A program made the translations under genes and the position numbers. From positions 410,095-474,094 of the forward strand of contig JANEZZ010000523.1 in assembly GCA_026122225.1 (NCBI GenBank): a DNA stretch of 64,000 nucleotides. The letters run 5' to 3'. Of this stretch, positions 56,667-64,000 are shown piece by piece. Position 1 is the stretch's first letter. Each line of letters begins with the position of its first letter. A model generated the notes under the pieces. The model saw nothing but the letters and a program-made list of their open reading frames with translations. It had not been told where the DNA came from and made no database searches. This DNA comes from Heloderma charlesbogerti (lineage: Eukaryota; Chordata; Lepidosauria; Squamata; Helodermatidae).

Positions 56667-57332
56667 TGTCAGAATGGAACCTGGGCTCCCTTGTTTGGTT
56701 TCAGATTCTGAGTCAGATTCAGAGGCGGAGCTAGAAGAAGCCCAGTTAAGACAGAGTGGGGGAGGAAATTCCCCAAGACAATCCAGGAGTCAGGGATGAA
56801 TCTTCCCAGGAGCTAATCGAACAGGAGGCCCAGGTTCAGAGATCACATTCCCTCTGCCCCACCATGGGAACTCGCTCGGAGGGGGAAGGAGCACCAGAAT
56901 TGACAGATCCCAGAGTCCGCCACAGGGTTAAGTAGGCAGAGTTGAGGGGAGGTGGGAGGCGGTCCACCAGATTGGCTGCCCATCAGAAGTTGGGTCCAGA
57001 GGGCCCTCCCTGAAGGAGGAGTCCAGTAAACGCCTGTTGGGCACAGCAGGAAACTGTCCATTTAGTAGATAGGCAACTGCCTTGTTTGGTTTAGTTAATT
57101 AGGCTTAGAGGGCAGCTCCTCACCTTCACAGATGCTACAGGTGTGAAGACGTGTTTTAACTGAACAAAAACTTTCTGGATTGGACAGTGAGTCTCTGTTG
57201 CTTCACTATTCAGTAGGAGGGCTTGAAACCCTGATATTAGCTATTTGCGAGGCTGTTTGCATTTCTTTCTAATAAAAAGCTAAAGGTTGCATTTCAGCTT
57301 GCTCATTGTGTTAAAGCTCAATGTGTTTTACA
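56667..57332 (+). repeat. Putative LTR
   Basis: It starts TGTCAGAATGGAACCTGG and includes a Ser/Asp/Glu-coding stretch (GATTCTGAGTCAGATTCAGA) like the putative LTR at 18118. AATAAA at about 57270 is followed by a possible end near 57332 (TGTTTTACA). Ends and duplication are not confirmed. Confidence 0.35.
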
Positions 57333-57419
57333 AGCTGAAGCCATGATGTCAGAAGTAAGCATCACTGAGTTCAGTGGTGCTTATTTATTCCCAGTTAGCT
57401 ATGCACAGGGTTGCAGTCC

Positions 57420-59454
57420 TGCTGATCCTAATAAACTGGGTATTATGTTATGACATGTTGTGCTGCTCTTTGGTGTGCGTGCGTGCGTGCATGTGTAAAC
57501 ACTCTGTCATGATTAGCTCCTGCCCTTCAAAGTTTACCACTACATCACCCACCTCAGGAGTAGCTTCTAAGGGGGCACAGGAGACTGCAGTGGGGAGCAA
57601 TAAACAGGAAAGTCCCCTTGCAGAAGCATCTGTACACTCACTCTTCTCTGAATGCAACTCTGTATTTTTCCATGGCACATTCTCTAATTATTTGGATTTC
57701 AGTTTCACTTTAGCTCCCTCTCCCATACATGACAACAATGGAGGTGGAATGCAGAAAAGGAATACAAAGGCCTATCAAAGCATGATAAAAACTGAAATTA
57801 TTTCCATTATTAGAAAGGAGATTGAGGAAGGACAAAAGATTGAAATTGAGGGAGACATAAAAGAGTATGAGAAGAAAAATGGCAATGGCAGACGGAGTCA
57901 GGGGAAGGGCCATGCATAAAGCACTGAAGAAAGTTCTTTGCTATGGGAAAAAACATCTTTAAATTATATGAAGGAAGTAGAAATGGTTCAAATACTTTTT
58001 CCGAGTTTGCATTTACAGTTTTAATACTGGCATGTGCAAGATTACTAAAAGAGATGCATCCTTTATTAACTACATTTGTTTAAAATACATGAAATAACAA
58101 ATTATTGGAGCACAGGTTATTCTCAACAGCATAATTCAATATGGCAAAAATATCAGCAAAATCAAGCACCCTATTATAAGGGAAGGTGTAGCTTATTAAA
58201 AATTTTCAGCACAGCGTACAAACCTCCAAAGATCTATAGTATATTTTTAAACAATGCAATATAAAACATAACTGAAACATAAAAATATCAATAATATACT
58301 TGAAGGATAATCATCCAGTGGCAGTTATTAGATGTTACACATCACATGTTCTATACAGGTACAGGCACACACACACACGCACGCGCACGCACACGCACAT
58401 ACACTCACTCTCTTGCCTCTACCATGAATCTAATGAGCCACGATTAAGAATTGCTTTTTGCTTTTCAGTAGTAATTGTTGCTCAAAATATATAATTATTT
58501 TATATGTAGTTATTTCCATAGTAGCACAAACAAACGATGTAACCACATGGAAAATGCATCAGATTATGAAAGTTGAGTTGGTAAATATTATTCTGCTACA
58601 GGGAATGTTGAGTTAACAGTATAGTCACCTGGCTTGCAATCTTCTACAAAAGGGCAAATCTAAGCTTCAGTACTACAGGGCTTTTGCCTCTGTCCATATC
58701 AGCAGACCATTTGTGTCTTTGTTGTGTTTATTTTGGCCCTTTTAAAATCAGCACAAGAGGGAAAAAATCTAAATCAGATGTTCTAAACATTCCATTTGAA
58801 CTATATGCTCACATACTGTTTTGCTTCTCCAACACAAATGTCAGAAGACAATTTGATATTCCCATCTGAAAGCATAACAAAAGATATACCTAGGTGTACA
58901 GTGTACAGTGCACAGAGAGTCCTTCCTTCCTTCCTTCCTTCCTTCCTTCCTTCCTTCCTTCCTTCCTTCCAAAGCGAATGATGCTGCATTAGAGTCTGCC
59001 GCATTTAATGATGATGCACAGCCATGAGATGTGCTAATGCCTTCTCTGTGATTGTGTTATGCAGTCATATTCAAGTGTTGCTAAGAGAGTGTGTGACAGT
59101 GTGTGTGAACTGTGAACATTGTATATTTTGTTATCTTTTTAATTTTTCTTTTTGCTATAGAAGTTGTATATGGGGTTTGTGCTTTTGTCAAGATTCCTAT
59201 TGTCTTGTCAGAATACTATACTTTTTGAATACAATACAATACTTTCCTTTTTTAAAAAAAACACACACAACAGGTAAAGAACTGGAGCCCTCTAATGGAT
59301 TTAGTGCAGGATACAAATCCCCTCCCCTCGTATACACAACACCACATTTGTTCGCCTTCTCTTGCCCTCTGATGGCTTGTGCTGGCTCTCCCCACCAGAT
59401 CAAAGCTGACAGAAGAGACATTGTCCATTTGCTTTCATCACAGCATCCTCTGTT
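57420..59454 (-). other. GRM1: GRM1 3' untranslated region and flank (extent unknown)
   Basis: This lies directly downstream of the GRM1 stop codon on the minus strand. Candidate minus-strand AATAAA signals occur at 58727-58732 and 58062-58067; I cannot tell which is used. The stretch includes a (CA/CG)n tract at 58367-58400 and a (TTCC)n array at 58919-58971. The open frames here, including the plus-strand 57374-57919 frame, show no domains. Confidence 0.4.
58919..58971. repeat. (TTCC)n microsatellite
   Basis: Thirteen or so uninterrupted TTCC units; purine-rich (GGAA)n on the GRM1 sense strand. Confidence 0.9.
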
Positions 59455-60340
59455 CTACAGGGTGGATGAGCTTTGCTTATAATCCCTCAGGACAACAGAG
59501 GCATAGGTTGCATTGGGAGGTGTGCAAAGCACTGATTCTGACACAGGGGAACTGGGCACAGAACTGCCTGAAGCCACCGAATCTCGAAAAGGAGATGGAG
59601 GCGTCAGTGCTGGTGAGTCTTCGAGAGTCAGTTTGCTGGTTGCCTGCTCCTCTTCCTCATCTTCATCCTCCTCTAGGTTCCCTGGCCTCTCATACACGTA
59701 CTCTTGGATGAGCTTAAACTTTTCACTTTCTTCTTCTTCTTCTTCTTCCTCCCCCTCCGCTTCTTCCTCAGCTGGGGGTGAAACTGGCTCTCTACTGAAC
59801 GTGCCCATTGGGAGTGGCAGCATCTGCTGCTGGGTCAACGGAGGATGATAGATAGACCTCACGCCATTGCCTGCACCAGTCACAGGGATCACAGAGTTGA
59901 AGTCAGGAATGCCAGTGGCAAATTTGTTGACCACTCCTTGCAGCTGCTCCATAATGGATCTCTGTGGCGGTGGTGGTGGTAGCGCTTTGGGACTCTGTTC
60001 GGACAAGAACAGGCGGGTTTCCTCTGCTGCTGCCTGCAGCGGAGGCGTCACCACCACTCGTCTATGCACAACCATGGAAGGACTATTCAGCTGGCCGAAG
60101 CGGACTGGCTCGCTCTCTTCCTCCTCCACCACATTGTACAGAGTCTTACTGCTGATGTCTGAAAAAGTCAGGCTCCTGCCTTGGCCAGGGTAGCTTTTGG
60201 TTAGGGGCTTGATCACTGCGGTCTGATTGCATCCTGGCTCCTTGCTCTTCACATGCACTGAGAGTCTGTGCCACATATGTTGCCCCTTGGGAACTTGTCT
60301 TCCACCTGGTTCAGACCATGACACAGACTTGCCATTGGAA
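59455..60340 (-). CDS. GRM1: GRM1 last coding exon: metabotropic glutamate receptor 1, C-terminal tail (long isoform)
   Basis: The exon encodes the cytoplasmic tail of the class C G-protein-coupled receptor mGluR1 and contains no membrane segments. A splice acceptor (TTTATTCATAG) precedes it at 60341-60351 and the frame enters with one leftover base, reading SNGKSVSWSEPGG. Conserved landmarks follow: QTAVIKPLTKSY, LTFSDISSKTLYNV, a proline run before SIMEQLQGVVNKFATGIPDF, an acidic Glu-rich tract, YVYERPGN, the Homer EVH1-binding motif TPPSPFR and the C-terminal PDZ-type ligand SSTL, which distinguishes GRM1 from GRM5. About 294 residues to the stop at 59455-59457. The receptor couples to Gq at postsynaptic sites; the tail docks Homer and PDZ scaffolds. 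The frame is intact, so this is a functional exon. Confidence 0.95.
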
Positions 60341-60351
60341 CTATGAATAAA
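60341..60351 (-). other. GRM1: Splice acceptor of the GRM1 terminal exon
   Basis: The minus strand reads a T-rich stretch ending TTCATAG directly before TTCCAATGG, where the conserved receptor sequence begins. Confidence 0.85.
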
Positions 60352-61451
60352 ATGAAGACGGGTATATTTACATTTATGTTAGGCACATGTAGGTAGCAAT
60401 CACAAAACTATCTGAGAGAATTCCTTAGATGTGTTCAGTCATATTGGCTCCCTTCAGAAGCAACTACAATGAGAAGCAATGAGTAAACAATCTTAAATCT
60501 GACACTTTTTGCTGTTTGTAAATGAAGTTCAATTATTCCCTGTTGGCTTCAGATGTTGTGGGTGGAGCAACATCTTACAGAAACTTTGTGGCTGCCACCA
60601 AAAACAGAAGCCTGCCAATTCTTCCTTCTCTCCCCCTGTGAGGTTAGTATGGCAAAGCACATGACATGATGCCATATGCTCCGAGTTTTCCTATTCCCAA
60701 TCTACTTCACCCAATGAAGTAGCAGGGGAGAAATGTGGACAGCAATGACAACTACACATCCCTCTTACTCTATAATACCAGGGATGAACTGAATAAGAGA
60801 TATTGTTGTTGTTGTTTTTTAATTACAGCAGCACATCTTCTTAATGTGTATTTACACTTATAGCTAAAGCCAAAAGACTTGATCATCAGGGTGGGCAGGG
60901 AACTGAAAATGTTAGGAACCATTTGGATGCTCGTAGTTACTTTGGTTTCGAAGGTCTCTCACAGCACCAAGGAGTTTCTAATCAATGTTGACACCTTTCA
61001 TGAAAGTTCTGGCAGATGCAATTCAAAATCATTGGAGTTGGAATTGCATTAAATTGGGTCTTAAAATAAAAACAGCTGAAGTTATTGTTATTGGTTTCCC
61101 ATCATTAAAATGTTTAAGGATATATTTCCAAGTGCCACCCACTTCACACTCCCAAGTGTCATTCAAGCTTTTATTATGTGTTTGCTCTCTCACACCTGTC
61201 AGGCAATTCTCTGATATAGAATCCCAACTTATTTAATCATCCTTTGTTGTTTTTAAAATTAAACTGTAAAGAAGGAAGTGTTCAATTCATTCATGTTCAT
61301 AATATCCTAAGAGACTAGACCTAAACCATATCTGACGTTAATGCGATATTTTGAAAAAGCTCCAAGGGAAAAGATACCACTATTTCTTTAGACAATTTAT
61401 TCCATGGCCAAAATGATTTTATAGGTTAGGAATTGCTTCCTGATATTCATA

Positions 61452-61796
61452 AAAAGGTAAAGGTAAAGGTGTCCCCAACCAGTCATGTCCGACTCTAGGG
61501 TGCGGTGCTCATCCCCGTTTCTAAGCCGAAGAGCCAGCGCTGTCCGAAGACGCTTCCGTGGTCATGTGGCTGGCATGACTGAACACCGAGGTGCACGGAA
61601 CGCTGTTACCTTTCCCGCTGAAGCAGTACCTATTTATCTACTTGCAATTTCTTGCTTTCGAACTGCTAGGTTGGCAGGAGCTGGGACTGAAGACGGGAGC
61701 TCACTCTGTCACGCGGCACTCGGGTCTCGAACTGCTGTCCTGCCGACCTTCCAGTCTGCAGTTCAGCGTCTTAACCACTAAGCCACCGCGGCCCCC
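61452..61796 (-). repeat. Sauria SINE, full length
   Basis: The minus strand starts with a tRNA-like head (GGTGGCTTAGTGGTTAAGAC, A-box; CAGTTCGAGACCC, B-box), continues through GCAAGAAATTGCAAGTAGAT and ends in AGAGTCGGACATGACTGG with a short ACCTTT-unit tail. A perfect 12-bp duplication CTGATATTCATA lies at 61440-61451 and 61797-61808. The 3' part shares the GTCGGACACGACTG motif with the BovB tail at about 7547, consistent with mobilisation by BovB. Confidence 0.95.
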
Positions 61797-63321
61797 CTGA
61801 TATTCATACTAAATCTGTTTTGATGCTACATGAATCCATCACAAAAAGTTGCTTTATCTCTTCCTTATGGAAGCTTTTAGGTTGTTTTGAGAACTGCTAC
61901 CATGTTCCATTATACTCTCCCTCCTCTGTGCTTTATAATTACCACAGGCAGTGTTTATTATCCTTTTATTATCTTTTTAGGCATCAAAAAGGATTCAGGC
62001 CAGTCATGATTGCTATTTTAAAGTGAATGCCAGAATGTTACCTATACTGTGAAAAGTGGAGGACCTTGCAACAATGTACTAGGTTATTTTCTTCAGATCT
62101 TCACTAACCCCCTAACCATGTTCACTTGGACTTAAGTCCCATTTACTGTATTCAATGAGATTTACTTCCAACAGCCTTAGAGTGAATTCAGATAAACTCT
62201 TGACAATCTATTCATGTAGAGATAAGTTCATCAGCAATATCCTTTCCGATGGTGGCTACTGCCGCCTTTATCTTCCGAAAAGGCTTAGAACAAAGATGAG
62301 ATGGAGACTTCCAATGACTTGGCTATCATGCAATAACACAAATACCAAATTAAAACCATGGTCATGTTTAGGGCATCCAGTGCAAGTCAGCAGTCTGCAA
62401 CATCTATGGTGTGTATTTGATCTGCATCTGATTTGTATCACCTTTCAAGACAACATATGGGAATTGGTTTGGAAGTGGTAAAAATAGTAATGGAACACTT
62501 CTGTGGTCCAAACTATGTGCAGATTGGAATTCTACCAATCAGACATGCTCTTATTCATCTATACCACCTCCCCCATTAGAAACATCGGAGCTTGAGGAGT
62601 TCCCCTCCTCTCCTTCTACCACTCTAGACACATGCTTAGTATGATTAGATTCCACGGCACAAATTCAGTCCCAGTAATCACTATGATGAAAAATGTATTG
62701 AAATACAAATGCAGACATCGTTGATACCTGTGAATACACAATACATTTTTGTGTATGTAAAAGATTGTAAAGTTTTGTGGAAGAGAAGCGCGGAGGAGGA
62801 TGGAAGGTAATCATATCTATGCCCAGTTTCCCTGGGACAACCCAAATATTTTGGAAACACAATATGCTTATAATATGGAAGCACGCAGAAGACTGAGGCC
62901 ATCAGATACAAAGGCACTGTAAACAATGAGAATCGACACCACATCAAATTAAAGCAAAGCAAAGCACAGTGTTCACATGACCTCAAGCAGGACCCTTCTT
63001 GAAACGTTTGACAGTTGAATTCCCAGAGGTGAAGAGGGTTTACTCCTCCCCCTGGTTTCAGTGGCAGCTTTGGATTTGGGCTTCTTTGAAAAGTGTCACA
63101 GCTAGGTATCTCATTTCTGGGAGACCTCAGAAGTGCGGCATAGTGAGTAGCCCTGTCAGACTATTGGTGCTAAGGAGATGGATGGCTCAGTGATCTGTCT
63201 GCTCTCGTATTAGCATGGAGGTGAGGCAGGGGGTGATGGCTCCGGGAAAGTGGCTTAAGAGGTGAGGCACTTTTCAGTTTGGGAAGGGCTTGGGGAGAGC
63301 TAGCGAGGAGCCAAGAAGGGA

Positions 63322-63490
63322 TGGGGTCAGAGCTCAGTGGTGAAAGGCATGCTTTGCGTGGAGAACGTTTGTGGTTTAGTTCCCCCTTGAGAAGGGTATC
63401 AGGTAGCAGGGCTGGAGAAATCTCTGCCTAGATGCTATGCCAGTCAGAGTAGACAATACAGTCAGGATAAGGCAGCTTCATGTATGTTCA
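63322..63490 (+). repeat. tRNA-derived SINE (degraded)
   Basis: The head GGGGTCAGAGCTCAGTGGTG keeps an A-box; the body CCAGTCAGAGTAGACAATAC and the end AAGGCAGCTTCATGTATG match the family at 31446. The B-box is degraded. Confidence 0.65.
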
Positions 63491-63985
63491 TTTGCCAGTG
63501 TGCTCTCATGTATGTTATGATTCCCGCCCTTTGAACACCAATAATAAAGCTTTAAAACATTATTCTGCCTTCTTTATGCCTGCTAAATATATCCACATTT
63601 ATTATGAGAATCCAGTCTTAGATCAGCTTAGCGCTTGACCAGGACATGACCTGAATGGTTAGCTTCAGGCAAGGATCAAAGCACCATACTCCCAATGGGG
63701 AGGTCAGTGAGTGGGGCAAAGCAACACCCATCCTAAGGAAGGATAGCTTTAAGAAGCCTTGATTTTCTTGTCCTGTTCTGAATCAGCACATGTTAGGAGA
63801 CATCCCTCACTACTCTGGACAACAGCAGCAGGACTTCCAATTCATGGCAGTGGAAAATTATCTGTATGAGAAAATGAAGCAAGCTCCAGCTTTTGATTGG
63901 ACAATGAATTAGGTGAGCAAGAAATACTTAGTATGGAAGAAAATGACCAAAGATGTTCTGTAGGATGTGTGGGACTATCTCAGCC

Positions 63986-64000
63986 TTCCCCAACCTAGCA
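63986..64000 (+). repeat. Start of a CAGCCTTCCCC-type MITE
   Basis: CAGCCTTCCCCAACC is identical to the left end at 52075; the rest is outside the window. Confidence 0.5.

Larger units (their letters stand above)
60341..64000 (-). other. GRM1: GRM1 last intron (partial)
   Basis: This is intron sequence upstream of the GRM1 terminal exon, running off the window edge. I looked for the alternative short-isoform exon of GRM1 and did not recognise it. The intron carries a Sauria SINE, a tRNA-type SINE and MITE fragments (a degraded copy of the 17829 family near 62105-62175, and a MITE start at 63986). Confidence 0.8.

Noticed and set aside
57374..57919. 181-codon plus-strand frame as a novel gene
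   Set aside because: No domain, no splice or promoter context, opposite strand to GRM1 and probably within its 3' region.
59513..60193. Plus-strand frames over the GRM1 exon (111 and 108 codons)
   Set aside because: Shadow frames antisense to a well-supported coding exon; low-complexity Ser runs mirror the Glu tract.
60341..64000. Alternative short-isoform exon of GRM1
   Set aside because: I scanned for its conserved coding pattern on the minus strand and did not find a convincing match; it may lie beyond the window.

Overview
The window looks like squamate reptile (lizard-type) nuclear DNA. It carries several RTE-BovB LINEs, Sauria SINEs whose 3' end matches BovB and which carry an ACCTTT-type tail, CR1, L2 and L3-like LINEs, endogenous-retrovirus and Gypsy remnants, and many hAT-type MITEs. 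There is no bacterial signature. The only host protein-coding sequence I can support is the last coding exon of GRM1 (metabotropic glutamate receptor 1, long isoform) on the minus strand at 59455-60340. Bases 60341-64000 are its last intron. Everything below about 58 kb is the repeat-rich region downstream of GRM1.

Layout. 1-1.6 kb: 3' part of an endogenous retrovirus with its LTR. 4.1-4.5 kb: an old TAGGGATG-type hAT element with a perfect 8-bp target duplication. 5.1-7.6 kb: a BovB copy with an 11-bp target duplication and an uninterrupted reverse-transcriptase frame but most of its endonuclease deleted. 7.8-11.9 kb: a second BovB (minus) carrying a foldback insertion. 14.2-15.2 kb: solo LTR. 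18.1-19.0 kb: putative LTR hosting a foldback fragment. 19.5-19.8 kb: CR1 tail. 22.5-27.2 kb: another foldback relative, a dead Gypsy element and an L3-like LINE. 32.1-42.6 kb: one CR1 split by a full-length BovB that is itself split by three foldback elements; a further foldback sits in the same CR1. 44.7-46.7 kb: a composite of nested inverted repeats including a 5S-rRNA-derived palindrome. 46.75-48.84 kb: an L2. 49.2-50.75 kb: two more foldbacks. 51-64 kb: Sauria SINEs, hAT MITEs and GRM1.

The most unusual system is a family of hAT-like foldback elements, about 0.37-0.97 kb, with TAGGGATG/CATCCCTA tips and 8-bp target duplications. Their cores are palindromes within palindromes: many 36-44 bp hairpins of the type GTGATAGGCTACGTAAA...TTTACGTAGCCTATCAC arranged in a larger mirror-image palindrome of about 450 bp, flanked by CpG-rich arms. 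Both ends carry a near-consensus splice donor (AGGTAAGT) pointing outward. Complete insertions with 8-bp duplications at 10604, 33154, 34866, 37662, 45374 and 49212, plus truncated copies at 18.3, 39.1 and 50.2 kb, are in this window, and four of them lie inside BovB copies. The nesting gives a relative clock: CR1 is older than BovB, and BovB is older than the foldbacks.

All identifications come from reading sequence and motifs. No database search was run.
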